DNA of 64,000 nt. It comes from Halomonas sp. 25-S5 (GTDB lineage Bacteria > Pseudomonadota > Gammaproteobacteria > Pseudomonadales > Halomonadaceae). How positions within the stretch are numbered: the stretch's first letter is position 1; each line of letters starts with the position of its first letter. Below, piece after piece: positions 55,921-64,000 of the stretch. A program made the position numbers and the translations under genes. The DNA lies in the NCBI RefSeq assembly GCF_029889845.1, contig NZ_JARANV010000011.1:53889-117888 (forward strand), given 5' to 3'. Under the pieces are notes generated by a model. That model saw nothing but the letters and a program-made list of their open reading frames with translations. It ran no database searches and was not told where the DNA came from.

Positions 55921-56214
55921 TCAAGGCCATAGAAGCTCCGCCGGGGCGCGCCCACGGGGATCGAAGAGCACGCCTTCGGCGACCAGTCGCCGACGCTGCT
56001 CCTCGGCCCCGCCGTGATCGGCCAGCTTGCGGGAGGCGGTGATCACCCGGAACCAGGGCAGGCCGTGGCCGGCGGGCAGCTCGCGCAGGGCCCGTGCCAC
56101 CAGGCGCGGGGTGCCACCATCGGTCATCGCGGCAATGCGCCCGTAGCTGGTCACCCGGCCGGGCGGGATCTCGGCCAGGATGGTCAGTATCTGTTCCCGC
56201 AGCTCCGGCTTCAT
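55921..56214 (-). CDS. alkyltransferase-like (ATL) protein, MGMT family
   Basis: 97 aa. Resembles the DNA-binding domain of O6-methylguanine methyltransferase, with VTSYGRIAAM, RALRELPAG and LPWFRV. The position of the active cysteine (PCHR) is occupied by tryptophan: P53–W54–F55–R56. Such proteins bind alkylated guanine and recruit nucleotide excision repair rather than repairing it themselves. The start at MKPEL is preceded by AAGGG. Confidence 0.85.
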   Translation of the reverse strand: MKPELREQILTILAEIPPGRVTSYGRIAAMTDGGTPRLVARALRELPAGHGLPWFRVITASRKLADHGGAEEQRRRLVAEGVLFDPRGRAPAELLWP

Positions 56215-56270
56215 GTACCCTTGCGCTCCGTCCCGTCCGTCACTCGGCATTCCATCAAGGCGAGGCCCGC

Positions 56271-56969
56271 ATGCACGTTCACCTTCTCCAGCACAGCCTC
56301 CACCAGGGACCGGCCCGCATCGCCGACTGGCTTGCCAGCATGGGGCACAGCTTCACCGTCTTCCACCTCGATGCGGGGGAACTGCCGCCGCGGCTGGCCG
56401 ATGGCGATGCGCTGATCGTGCTCGACGGCCCCGAGGGCAGCCTCGAGGATGGCCAATGCCCCTGGCTCAGGGGCGAGCGCAAGCTGATCCACCGGGCGCT
56501 GGATGCCAACAAGCCGCTGCTGGGAATCGGCTTCGGTGCCCGCCTGATCGCCGAGGCGCTGGGGGCGGTGGTGGCCCGCGGCACCGTGGCCGAGACCGGC
56601 TGGCACCGGGTGGACCTCGCCCCGCTGAGCCCCGTCGACCTGCCCGATACCTTCGAGGCCTTCATGTGGCACCGCGAGGTCTTCGCCCTGCCCGACGATG
56701 CCCTGGCGCTGGGCCGCAGCCAGGCCAGCCCGTTGCAGGGCTTCACCTGGGACGACGGCCGGGTGGTGGCACTGCTCTGCCACCTGGAAACGACCACCGA
56801 CAGCGTGCGGGCGCTGCTTGACCATCAGGCGCCGCCCGAGGGCAGCGAGACCAGCTCCCATGCCCAGGACCGGGCGGCGATGCTCGACGACCCGAGGCGC
56901 TTCGACCGGCTGGCCCCGCTGCTCGACCGCCTGCTCAGCCAGTGGCTGGGCAGCACCGCCGCGGCATGA
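56271..56969 (+). CDS. class I glutamine amidotransferase-like protein lacking the nucleophile
   Basis: 232 aa similar to GMP-synthase-type amidotransferases. LLGIGFGARLIAEALG corresponds to the nucleophile elbow GxCxG, but the cysteine is glycine (G87). The H171–L–E173 dyad (CHLE) is kept. The enzyme is therefore unlikely to hydrolyse glutamine and may be a regulatory or binding protein. FMWHREVFALP is a family element. Divergent from the ATL gene. Confidence 0.8.
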   Translation: MHVHLLQHSLHQGPARIADWLASMGHSFTVFHLDAGELPPRLADGDALIVLDGPEGSLEDGQCPWLRGERKLIHRALDANKPLLGIGFGARLIAEALGAVVARGTVAETGWHRVDLAPLSPVDLPDTFEAFMWHREVFALPDDALALGRSQASPLQGFTWDDGRVVALLCHLETTTDSVRALLDHQAPPEGSETSSHAQDRAAMLDDPRRFDRLAPLLDRLLSQWLGSTAAA

Positions 56970-56973
56970 CGGC

Positions 56974-58095
56974 TCAGGCCGACTGAGGCTGCGGCCGGCC
57001 GTCCCGGCGCGCCTCGGCCGACCACTCCCTGGCGACCCGCAGACAGCTCTCCCAGTCGCCGACGTGGAGAAAGTGGCGCTCGGGGTGCTTCTCCAGCTGA
57101 TGGCGATAGAGCGGGTCATAGTATTCGGTCAGCAGCGGGGCCAGCCAGGCCTCATGGGCCTGGCGGTTGCCCCGCTCATGCTCGCGGAAGGCGAGCGCCT
57201 GCAGGCGCTGCAGGCGCGCCAGACGCTCGCTGCCCAGGCGCTTCCTCAGCCGGCTCAGGGCGGTGGTGAGCTGCTTGCGCATCAGCGCCCAGCCCAGCCA
57301 GTCGCCGAACTGCCGGCGATGGACCTCCCACAGGTCGTCGATGTAGTCCTTGCGGATCTGCGCCAACCGCCAGTCCAGGGGCATCTCGATGCGGATACGC
57401 GGTGCCGGCACCATGCCCTCCCAGAAGCGCAGCGGGATGTTGGCCGCCCCGATGCGGCGGGACTCGTCCTCCACCACCACCGGCCCGGGCAGCTCCAGCA
57501 GTCGACGCCCCATGGCATGCTCGAAGTCGATCTGGCTGGGCGCCGGCAGCGGGTGGCGCCCGAAGGCCGAGCCCTTGTGGCGGGCACAGCCCTCCAGGTC
57601 GAGGCCATTGCCCAGCGCCAGAATCAGCGGCGTCTTGGCACAGCCGGTGAGGCCGCCCACCACCAGCTGAGGCTGCTCGGCCGCCGCGTCGATGCGCGCG
57701 CAGAGGGCCTGGCGCATCGCCTTCCAGCCGCCGCGGATACGCGGACGGGTGATGCCGGACTCGGCCAGCCACTGCTGGGCGGTCCGCGAGCGCAACCCGC
57801 CGCGGAAGCAGTAGATGACGGCATCGGGATGCGCCGCGAGGAGCCGCTGCCAGGCGGCGACCCGGGACGCCTTGAGGCCACCGCTGACCAGCCGCTCGCC
57901 CAGGGCGATGGCCGCGTCCTGGCCATGCGCCTTGTAGGCGATCCCCACGAGGTGGCGCTCCTCGTCGTCCATCAGCGGCAGATTGACGGCGCCGGGCAGC
58001 GACCCCTGGGCGAACTCCACCGGCGCGCGGACATCGATCAGCACGCGCCCTTCCCGCAGCAGGGCGAGGTCGGGCTCGACCAGCGGCAGGCTCAT
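56974..58095 (-). CDS. selU: tRNA 2-selenouridine synthase
   Basis: 373 aa, also named MnmH/YbbB. The rhodanese domain has C96 in YCFRGGLRSR; the C-terminal part has a P-loop-like GGLTGCAKT and LAFREHERGNRQAHEAW. Replaces sulfur by selenium at the wobble position of several tRNAs using selenophosphate. Overlaps selD (ATGA), its supplier, so they form one operon. Confidence 0.94.
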   Translation of the reverse strand: MSLPLVEPDLALLREGRVLIDVRAPVEFAQGSLPGAVNLPLMDDEERHLVGIAYKAHGQDAAIALGERLVSGGLKASRVAAWQRLLAAHPDAVIYCFRGGLRSRTAQQWLAESGITRPRIRGGWKAMRQALCARIDAAAEQPQLVVGGLTGCAKTPLILALGNGLDLEGCARHKGSAFGRHPLPAPSQIDFEHAMGRRLLELPGPVVVEDESRRIGAANIPLRFWEGMVPAPRIRIEMPLDWRLAQIRKDYIDDLWEVHRRQFGDWLGWALMRKQLTTALSRLRKRLGSERLARLQRLQALAFREHERGNRQAHEAWLAPLLTEYYDPLYRHQLEKHPERHFLHVGDWESCLRVAREWSAEARRDGRPQPQSA

Positions 58096-59129
58096 CCACG
58101 CACCTCGATCAGCGCCGGCCCGCTGGCCTTGACGACCTCGCCGAAGGGCACGAGCTCGATGCCGTGCTGGCGGCCGATGCGTTCCACATCATCCTCCCAG
58201 GAGGGGTGCACCGAGAGCAGCAGGCCACCGGAGGTCTGCGGGTCGCAGAGCCACTGCCAGTGGGCCTCGTCCATCTGCGGCAGGCTCTCGCCCAGCGCCT
58301 CGCGGTTGCGACGGGTGCCGCCAGGCACCGCGCCCTTGCGGCGATAGGCCTCGGCCTCGGCGAGCCGCGGCAGGCGGCGGAAGTTGATCCGGGCGGCCAC
58401 GCCGCTGGCCGCGCAGATCTCGGCGAGGTGTCCGGCCAGGCCGAAGCCGGTGACGTCGGTCATGGCATGCACGCCCTTGACCTTCGCAAGCTCCATGCCG
58501 ATGGCATTGGACTTGAGCATGGTCTCACGCGCCAGGCCCTGATGGCCGGGCTCGATCAGCCCCTGCTTCTCGGCCGTGGTCAGCAGGCCCACCCCCAGCG
58601 GCTTGGTGAGGAACAGCAGGTCGCCGGGCTTGGCACCCTTGTTGAGCTTTAGATGCTCGAGGTCGACGAGGCCGTTGACCGCCAGGCCGAAGATCGGCTC
58701 GGGGGCATCGATGGAGTGACCGCCGGCCAGCGCCACGCCCAGTTCGCGACACACCGCCTGGGCACCGGCTACCACGTCGCCGGCGATGTCGGCGCCGAGC
58801 GTGTCCAGCGGCCAGCCGAGGATGCCCAATGCCAGCACCGGCTTGCCGCCCATGGCATAGACGTCGCTGATGGCATTGATCGCCGCGATGCGGCCGAAAT
58901 CAAAGGGGTCGTCGACGATCGGCATGAAGAAGTCAGTGGTGGCGATCATGCCGCGACCGTCGCCCAGGTCGTAGACGGCGGCGTCCTCGCGCCCCTGGTT
59001 GCCAACAATCAGCCGCGAGTGGCTGGCCCCGGGGCCGGCCTTGGCGAGGATACTATCTAGCACGTCGGGGGCGATCTTGCAGCCGCAGCCGGCGCCGTGG
59101 CTGTACTGGGTCAGGCGGATGGCGCTCAT
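58092..59129 (-). CDS. selD: selenide, water dikinase
   Basis: 345 aa. Produces selenophosphate from selenide and ATP. HGAGCGCK contains C15 and K18, which correspond to the catalytic C17 and K20 of E. coli SelD; no in-frame UGA selenocysteine is used. VGNQGREDAAVY, MTDVTGFGLAGHL and DPQTSGGLL are diagnostic. AAGGAG lies before the chosen ATG. No selA/selB/selC genes are visible, so the selenium may serve only tRNA. Confidence 0.96.
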   Translation of the reverse strand: MSAIRLTQYSHGAGCGCKIAPDVLDSILAKAGPGASHSRLIVGNQGREDAAVYDLGDGRGMIATTDFFMPIVDDPFDFGRIAAINAISDVYAMGGKPVLALGILGWPLDTLGADIAGDVVAGAQAVCRELGVALAGGHSIDAPEPIFGLAVNGLVDLEHLKLNKGAKPGDLLFLTKPLGVGLLTTAEKQGLIEPGHQGLARETMLKSNAIGMELAKVKGVHAMTDVTGFGLAGHLAEICAASGVAARINFRRLPRLAEAEAYRRKGAVPGGTRRNREALGESLPQMDEAHWQWLCDPQTSGGLLLSVHPSWEDDVERIGRQHGIELVPFGEVVKASGPALIEVRG

Positions 59130-59179
59130 CTCGTTCTCCTTGGCATTCACTACCCGCATTCTACATCAGAGTGCCGGAC

Positions 59180-60559
59180 CTAGAGGGCATCGAGGGCCTC
59201 GGCGAGCTTGTCCACGGCGACCACCTCCATGCCCTCGGGCGAGCGCTTGGGGGCATTGCCGCGGGGCACGATGGCCCGCTTGAAGCCGTGCTTGGCCGCT
59301 TCGACGATGCGCTCCTGGCCGCTGGGTACCGGGCGGATCTCGCCGGAGAGTCCCACCTCGCCGAACACCACCAGCTCCCGGGGGAGCGGCCGGTTCTGCA
59401 GGCTGGAGACTACCGCCAGCAGCACCGCGAGGTCGGCGCTGGTCTCCAGCACCTTGACCCCGCCGACCACGTTGAGAAAGACGTCCTGGTCCCCGGTGAA
59501 TAGCCCCCCATGGCGGTGCAGCACCGCCAGCAGCATGGCCAGGCGGTTCGGGTCGAGGCCCACGGCGACGCGGCGCGGATTGCCCAGCGCCGACTCGTCG
59601 AGCAGCGCCTGGACCTCCACCAGAATCGGCCGGGTGCCCTCCCAGACCACCATCACCAGGCTGCCGGCACTCTGCTCCTCGTTGCGCGAGAGGAAGATGG
59701 CGCTAGGGTTCTTCACCTCCTTGAGGCCGTGCTCGAGCATGGCGAACACACCGAGCTCGTTGACCGCGCCGAAACGGTTCTTCTGCCCCCGAAGAGTGCG
59801 AAAGCGCGAGTCCGCCCCGCCCTCGAGCAACAGCGAGGCATCGATCATGTGCTCCAGCACCTTGGGGCCGGCCAGGCTGCCGTCCTTGGTGACGTGCCCC
59901 ACCAGCATCAGCACGGTATTGCTCTGCTTGGCAAAACGCGTCAGGGACGCGGCGGACTCACGCACCTGGGCCACCCCACCGGGCGCCGAGGCGATGTCCT
60001 CCAGGTGCATGGTCTGGATGGAGTCGATGATCAGGATCTCGGGACGCTCACGCTCGGCCACGGCGAGGATGGTCTCGATGCTGGTCTCGGCCAGCATCTT
60101 CAGGCCCTGCACCGGCAGCTGCAGACGGTGGGCGCGCATCGCCACCTGGGAGAGCGACTCCTCGCCGGTGACGTAGACCACCCGGCGAGACTGGGCCAGC
60201 TTGCAGGCGGTCTGCAGCAGCAGGGTCGACTTGCCGGCCCCGGGGTTCCCCCCGAGCAGCACCGCCGAGCCCGGCACCAGGCCGCCGCCCAGCACCCGGT
60301 CGAACTCCGCGAAGGTGGAGGAAAGCCTGGGCACCTCGCTGAGGTCGACGCTGGCCAGGTCGACCACCTCGCGGGACAGGCCGCCGGCGTAGCCGCCGCG
60401 CACTGTCGAGGTGGCGCCCGTGGCAGCACCGGGGCGCGCCGCCGAGAGACGGACCTCGCTCAGGGTGTTCCACTCCCGGCAGCTGCTGCACTGCCCCTGC
60501 CACTTGCGGTACTCGGCACCACACTCGGTGCAGACGAAGGCGCTCTTCGCTTTGGCCAT
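59180..60559 (-). CDS. radA: DNA repair protein RadA
   Basis: 459 aa. A four-cysteine zinc finger (C10, C13, C24, C27), the RecA-like core with GGNPGAGKST and KNRFG in GQKNRFGAVNE, and a C-terminal Lon-like domain (GLDPNRLAMLLAVLHRH). RadA processes branched recombination intermediates. Monocistronic, next to selD. Confidence 0.96.
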   Translation of the reverse strand: MAKAKSAFVCTECGAEYRKWQGQCSSCREWNTLSEVRLSAARPGAATGATSTVRGGYAGGLSREVVDLASVDLSEVPRLSSTFAEFDRVLGGGLVPGSAVLLGGNPGAGKSTLLLQTACKLAQSRRVVYVTGEESLSQVAMRAHRLQLPVQGLKMLAETSIETILAVAERERPEILIIDSIQTMHLEDIASAPGGVAQVRESAASLTRFAKQSNTVLMLVGHVTKDGSLAGPKVLEHMIDASLLLEGGADSRFRTLRGQKNRFGAVNELGVFAMLEHGLKEVKNPSAIFLSRNEEQSAGSLVMVVWEGTRPILVEVQALLDESALGNPRRVAVGLDPNRLAMLLAVLHRHGGLFTGDQDVFLNVVGGVKVLETSADLAVLLAVVSSLQNRPLPRELVVFGEVGLSGEIRPVPSGQERIVEAAKHGFKRAIVPRGNAPKRSPEGMEVVAVDKLAEALDAL

Positions 60560-60680
60560 GCGGCACTCTCTCCCACGGTCAAGGCCATCATTCTACCCGC
60601 CACGGGCCTGGTGCCGATGGCATGCCCGCAACGACAAGGGGCGACCCTGAGGGCCGCCCCGCTACTGCGCATTCAGACGT

Positions 60681-61130
60681 CTACAGGCGCTTGAGCTGCA
60701 GCATCTCGCTGTTCTGGAAACGACGCAGGTTGGGGTCGATCAGCTCGAGGGTCTGCCCATCGACGCGCAGGAAGTAGTAGGTCTGCCCTTCGCCATCGGG
60801 GGTCAACTCGTAGACGGTGGCGGTGGGGTCCTGCTCCGTGCCTTCGAGGACTTCCCAGTTGCCCGCGTAGTTCTCGTCCGGCGGATTCTGCGGGTGCGCC
60901 CGATACGAGGCCTCGAGGTCGAAGGTGCGTTCCTCGGCCACTCCCTGCTCCTCGCCGTTCAGGGTCACGTTCAGGTCGATGCCGTCGCAGTTGCGACACG
61001 GCAGGGTTCCCTGGTAGGTCGCCGTGGTCGCTTCCATCTCCGGGGCGGCGGCCTGGTCGGTGGGTCCGGCGGCGCAGCCGGCCAACAGGGCGGCCAGGGC
61101 GGTGCCGGCCAGCAAGGTCCTGATTTGCAT
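60681..61130 (-). CDS. NlpE-like lipoprotein
   Basis: 149 aa with lipobox LLAGC (C18). YQGTLPCRNCDGIDLNVTL is the NlpE N-terminal motif with its CxxC pair, linked in E. coli to copper resistance and Cpx surface sensing. The C-terminal OB domain of full NlpE is absent. Ribosome site GAGGACAC is before the ATG; the longer frame to 61250 is disregarded. Confidence 0.85.
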   Translation of the reverse strand: MQIRTLLAGTALAALLAGCAAGPTDQAAAPEMEATTATYQGTLPCRNCDGIDLNVTLNGEEQGVAEERTFDLEASYRAHPQNPPDENYAGNWEVLEGTEQDPTATVYELTPDGEGQTYYFLRVDGQTLELIDPNLRRFQNSEMLQLKRL

Positions 61131-61230
61131 TTGTGTCCTCCTAACCAATGGGCATGACGCCGTGAAGCACGGCAGCCTGAGTGACAGCATAACCTCTCGT
61201 GTCCTCAGCGGACAGCCTCCCCGCCCTGCA

Positions 61231-62124
61231 TCAGGCCAGCGGATAGACATGGGTGAAGATCAGTGCCAGCACCAGCGGCATGACCACTAGGCTGCCCAGG
61301 TTGCCGATCAGCACCAGCGAGGCCACTTTGTGCGGCTCCTGGCGATACTGCTCGGCCACCAGGTAGTTCAACACGGCCGGCGGCAGGGCGGCAAACACCC
61401 AGAGGGCCGCCGCCTGCAGGCCCGAGAGGTCGAGCCACCAGATCAGCGGCACGGCCAGCACCAGTCCGGAGAGCGGGCAGAGCACCGCCCCGAGCAGACC
61501 GGTCTTCCAGTCGCCGAAGTCGATGTCCAGCATCCTCACGCCCAGGGCGAAGAGCATCAGCGGGATGCAGACCCCGCCCAGCATGTGCAGAGCCTCCAGG
61601 AACCAGCCCGGCAGGGGCACGCCGCCCAGGTTGATGGCGAGGCCCGCCAGGCTCGCCAGCACGATGGGCATGCGCAGCAGCCGCCACAGGGGGGTGTGCG
61701 GGCTGAGCATGTAGAGCCCCACCGAGAAGTGCAGCAGCATCTCGATGATGAACAGCACCACCGCCGCCGGCAGGGCCTTCTCGCCGAAGGCCAGCACGAG
61801 CAGGGGGATCCCCATGTTGCCGGAGTTGTTGAACATCATCGGCGGCAGGAAGGTCTTGGTCTCGAGCTTCAGCCACTTCGCCACCGGCCAGAGCACGAGC
61901 CCCGACCCCAGCACCACCACGGCCCCCGCCAGGGCCAGGCTCGCGTAATCCGCCAGGGGCGCCTGGCGGTCGGCGAGCACGGCGAACACCAGCATGGGCA
62001 CGAAGAGTTCCATGTTGAGGGTGTTCAGGCCGCGGATGTCCGGCGTGCGGAAGCGGCCGTAGAAGGTCCCACAGCCGGCGATCAGGAAGACGGGCAGCAG
62101 GGTGGCGAGGATCTGGGCGGTCAT
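61231..62124 (-). CDS. AEC-family (auxin efflux carrier-type) transporter
   Basis: 297 aa, ten hydrophobic segments. NNSGNMGIPLLVLAFGE is the conserved unwound helix of the AEC/malonate carrier family. Putative organic-acid or amino-acid carrier, substrate unknown. Divergent from hisC. Confidence 0.88.
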   Translation of the reverse strand: MTAQILATLLPVFLIAGCGTFYGRFRTPDIRGLNTLNMELFVPMLVFAVLADRQAPLADYASLALAGAVVVLGSGLVLWPVAKWLKLETKTFLPPMMFNNSGNMGIPLLVLAFGEKALPAAVVLFIIEMLLHFSVGLYMLSPHTPLWRLLRMPIVLASLAGLAINLGGVPLPGWFLEALHMLGGVCIPLMLFALGVRMLDIDFGDWKTGLLGAVLCPLSGLVLAVPLIWWLDLSGLQAAALWVFAALPPAVLNYLVAEQYRQEPHKVASLVLIGNLGSLVVMPLVLALIFTHVYPLA

Positions 62125-62245
62125 TGCATGGGTCCATAGGCAGCGAATGATCGATGGCGGCCCTCGAGACTAGCATGGTCGTGGCTTGCGCGGTCACGCT
62201 GCTCGGGTCACCATGACCAAAGTCCAATCCCCCGAGCGAGTGACC

Positions 62246-63301
62246 ATGAGCAAGTTCTGGAGCCCCGCCGTTCGCGAGCTGACCCCCTATGTCCCGGGCG
62301 AGCAGCCCCGCGAGCGCCTGATCAAGCTGAACACCAACGAGAACCCCTATCCGCCGGCCCCCGGCGTCGAGGCCGCCCTGCGCGACTTCCCCGCCGACCA
62401 CCTGCGGCGCTATCCGGACCCGGAATCCCGCGCCCTGCGCGAGGCCCTGGCAGCGGAGCTCGGGGTAGCGACGGAGCAGGTGTTCGTCGGCAACGGCTCC
62501 GACGAGGTGCTCGCCCTGGCCTTCCAGGCCTTCTTCCGCCAGGGGCGGCCACTGGAGATGCCGGCCATCTCCTACAGCTTCTACCCGGTCTACTGCCGCC
62601 TCTATGAGATCGAGCGCCGCAACCACCCGCTCGACTCCCAGTGGCGCGTCGACCTCGAGGCCTTCGGCCAGGATACCGGCGGCGTGGTCTTCGCCAACCC
62701 CAATGCCCCCACCGGCCATGGTCACGGACGCGAGGCCATCGCCGGGCTGCTCGAGCGGGTCTCCGAGGCGGTGGTGCTGGTCGACGAGGCCTACGTGGAC
62801 TTCGGCGGCGAGAGTGCCGTGCCGCTGGTGGAACGCTTCCCCAACCTGCTGGTCACCGGCACCTTCTCCAAGTCCCGCAGCCTGGCCGGCCTGCGGCTCG
62901 GCTATGCGGTGGGCTCCCGCGAGCTGATCGAGGGGCTGGAACGGGTCAAGGACTCCTTCAACTCCTACCCCGTCGACAGCCTGGCCAGCGACCTGGGCAT
63001 CGCCTCCCTGAAGGACCGCGAGCACTTCGAGGCCTGCCGCGAGGCGGTGATCACCACCCGCGAGCGCACCCGGGGGCGACTCGAGAGCCTGGGCTTCCAG
63101 GTACTGCCCTCGCAGACCAACTTCGTGCTGGTCAGCCACCCGGAGTTCGATGCCGCCCAGCTCTTCGTGGGCCTGCGCGAACGCGGCGTGCTGGTGCGCC
63201 ACTTCAACAACGAGGTGCTGCGCGATCACCTGCGGATCTCCATCGGCACCGATGACGAGATGGACAGCCTCATCGAGGCGCTCGAAAGCCTGTGCCGCTA
63301 G
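62246..63301 (+). CDS. hisC: histidinol-phosphate aminotransferase
   Basis: 351 aa PLP enzyme. KLNTNENPYPP, FVGNGSDEVLALAF and the PLP lysine in TFSKSRSLAGLRLG are visible. The start MSKFWSP at 62246 is the usual one for pseudomonad-type HisC; ATGs at 62213 and 62186 give extensions with no ribosome site. It is 6.9 kb from hisBHAF, so not in that operon. yaeR follows closely. Confidence 0.94.
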   Translation: MSKFWSPAVRELTPYVPGEQPRERLIKLNTNENPYPPAPGVEAALRDFPADHLRRYPDPESRALREALAAELGVATEQVFVGNGSDEVLALAFQAFFRQGRPLEMPAISYSFYPVYCRLYEIERRNHPLDSQWRVDLEAFGQDTGGVVFANPNAPTGHGHGREAIAGLLERVSEAVVLVDEAYVDFGGESAVPLVERFPNLLVTGTFSKSRSLAGLRLGYAVGSRELIEGLERVKDSFNSYPVDSLASDLGIASLKDREHFEACREAVITTRERTRGRLESLGFQVLPSQTNFVLVSHPEFDAAQLFVGLRERGVLVRHFNNEVLRDHLRISIGTDDEMDSLIEALESLCR

Positions 63302-63310
63302 GGCCGCCCC

Positions 63311-63739
63311 ATGGTCAAGGAATGTCCGCACCTGCCCCTGTCCAGGGTCCATCACGTGGCGCTGATCACCGCCGACTATGCCCGTGCCCGGCGCTTCTAT
63401 CTCGAGGTGATGGATGCCGAGATCATTCAGGAGACCTGGCGAGCCGAGCGTGACAGTCACAAGCTGGACCTGCGCCTCCCGGGGGGCATCCAGCTGGAGC
63501 TGTTCTCCTTCCCCTCGCCGCCACCACGCCCCAGCTACCCCGAAGCCTGCGGGCTACGCCATCTCGCCCTGGCCACCCCGGACCTCGAGGCCTGCATCGA
63601 CCTGCTGACGGCTCGTGGCGCGCAGCCGGAACCCGTCCGGGTCGACGAGATGACCGGCGCACGCTTCACCTTCCTGGCCGACCCCGATGGCACCCCGATC
63701 GAGCTGTACGAAGAACCTTCGCCGGAACGGCGGCCATAA
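63311..63739 (+). CDS. VOC-family metalloprotein YaeR
   Basis: 142 aa. RVHHVALITADYARARRFY, ELFSFPSPPPRPSYPEACGLRHLA and DPDGTPIELYEE follow E. coli YaeR closely, with histidines and glutamates set for a metal site. Function is not firmly known. Nine bases after hisC, so co-transcribed. Confidence 0.9.
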   Translation: MVKECPHLPLSRVHHVALITADYARARRFYLEVMDAEIIQETWRAERDSHKLDLRLPGGIQLELFSFPSPPPRPSYPEACGLRHLALATPDLEACIDLLTARGAQPEPVRVDEMTGARFTFLADPDGTPIELYEEPSPERRP

Positions 63740-63743
63740 ACGA

Positions 63744-63776
63744 GGAAACCCCAGCTTCATTAGAAGCCGGGGTTCC
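63744..63776. terminator. terminator hairpin after yaeR
   Basis: GAAACCCC-A-GCTTC, loop ATTA, GAAGC-C-GGGGTTCC. One mismatch in the stem. Ends hisC–yaeR and may also back up the rRNA operon on the other strand. Confidence 0.75.
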
Positions 63777-63785
63777 TGGAATGAA

Positions 63786-63818
63786 AAGACCCCGTGCTCT
63801 GTCGAACATGGGGTCTTC
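63786..63818. terminator. second hairpin downstream of the rRNA operon
   Basis: AAGACCCCGTG (about 63786–63796) pairs with CATGGGGTCTT (63807–63817). It stands between the yaeR terminator and the 5S-like remnant. Confidence 0.65.
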
Positions 63819-63827
63819 TCGGGATAG

Positions 63828-63880
63828 GTGCCTGACGAAGGCCCGGGCGGCGCTCCGCTACTCGCCATGGGGAGGCCCCC
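63828..63880 (-). pseudogene. degenerate 5S rRNA 3' end
   Basis: GTGCCTGACGA (63828–63838) and CATGGGGAGGCCCC (about 63866–63879) are the same as in the 5S gene at 63923, with an enlarged, altered middle. It looks like the remnant of a second, tandem 5S gene or of recombination between rRNA operons. Confidence 0.7.
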
Positions 63881-63888
63881 GGAACGAC

Positions 63889-63915
63889 GAAACCCCGACC
63901 AATGGCCGGGGTTTC
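63889..63915 (-). terminator. terminator of the rRNA operon
   Basis: GAAACCCCG (63889–63897) pairs with CGGGGTTTC (63907–63915). It lies 7 bp past the 5S 3' end. Confidence 0.85.
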
Positions 63916-63922
63916 AGAATAA

Positions 63923-64000
63923 GTGCCTGACGATGACCTACTCTCGCATGGGGAGGCCCCACACTACCATCGGCGCTGAGCGGTTTCACTGCTGAGTTCG
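63923..64000 (-). rRNA. rrf: 5S ribosomal RNA (partial, 3' part)
   Basis: The minus strand reads CGAACTCAGCAGTGAAACCG, then GCGCCGATGGTAGTGTGGGG, CTCCCCATGCGAGAGTAGG and ends CGTCAGGCAC, the 3' two-thirds of a gammaproteobacterial 5S rRNA. The 5' part and the rest of the rRNA operon lie beyond position 64000. Confidence 0.96.

Noticed and set aside
58092..59129. Selenocysteine codon in selD
   Set aside because: The HGAGCGCK site is encoded with cysteine codons and no in-frame UGA occurs.

Overview
High-GC gammaproteobacterial chromosome, most likely Halomonas or a close relative (Halomonadaceae). This is inferred from the polA–DUF2782–thrB–speA and selU–selD arrangements, a FabY-type ketoacyl synthase in front of coaD, several TRAP transporters and overall codon use. 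It cannot be proven from the window alone.

Layout. Positions 1–7600 hold an aromatic-precursor catabolism island: a TRAP transporter (dctQ cut by the window edge, dctP), 3-dehydroquinate dehydratase, shikimate/quinate dehydrogenase and a two-domain 3-dehydroshikimate dehydratase. Divergent from these is a tripartite tricarboxylate transporter operon whose tctC and tctA genes both carry internal deletions. The TRAP and tct promoters share about 40 bp of near-identical sequence (TTGACA, 17 bp, TAGTGT overlapping GTTCTAGTGTTCGCAT), and a third copy of the operator lies in front of the dehydratase operon, so one absent regulator probably controls the whole pathway.

Positions 7600–31300 are mainly housekeeping: a HAD hydrolase, ilvE, glnE, dgkA, dacB, an EmrE-type SMR pump, a TrmB-like methyltransferase, fabY–coaD–ferredoxin, an outer-membrane barrel, a MATE pump, atoE, a thioesterase, a small entericidin-type lipoprotein missed by simple length filters, a TauE-type exporter, a HIT protein, two lipoproteins, glycerate kinase, dps, rmuC and tmcA. 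Positions 31650–34663 are a second TRAP system. Positions 34831–38882 are a ferric-iron ABC transporter split over three transcription units with a Fur-like box before fbpA.

Positions 38884–45853 hold polA, a DUF2782 protein, thrB, speA and a fumarylacetoacetase-family enzyme. A lower-GC insert at about 46090–47290 next to three tRNA genes (Thr, Gln, Phe) encodes a YafO-like toxin with an unfamiliar partner in place of YafN. Then follow yggX, mutY, an asmA-family gene, a PanZ-like acetyltransferase, hisBHAF with a tandem repeat between hisH and hisA, yjaG, an alkyltransferase-like protein, a glutamine-amidotransferase-like protein without its cysteine, selU–selD, radA, an NlpE-like lipoprotein, an AEC transporter, hisC and yaeR. 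The window ends in the 3' end of an rRNA operon read on the minus strand, with a 5S gene, three hairpins and a degenerate second 5S 3' end.

The most unusual points are the shared promoter/operator module with its decaying tct operon, the YafO toxin with a non-YafN partner and a palindrome between its promoter boxes, the nested RNA-like structure before fbpA, the cysteine-less amidotransferase, and the 5S remnant.
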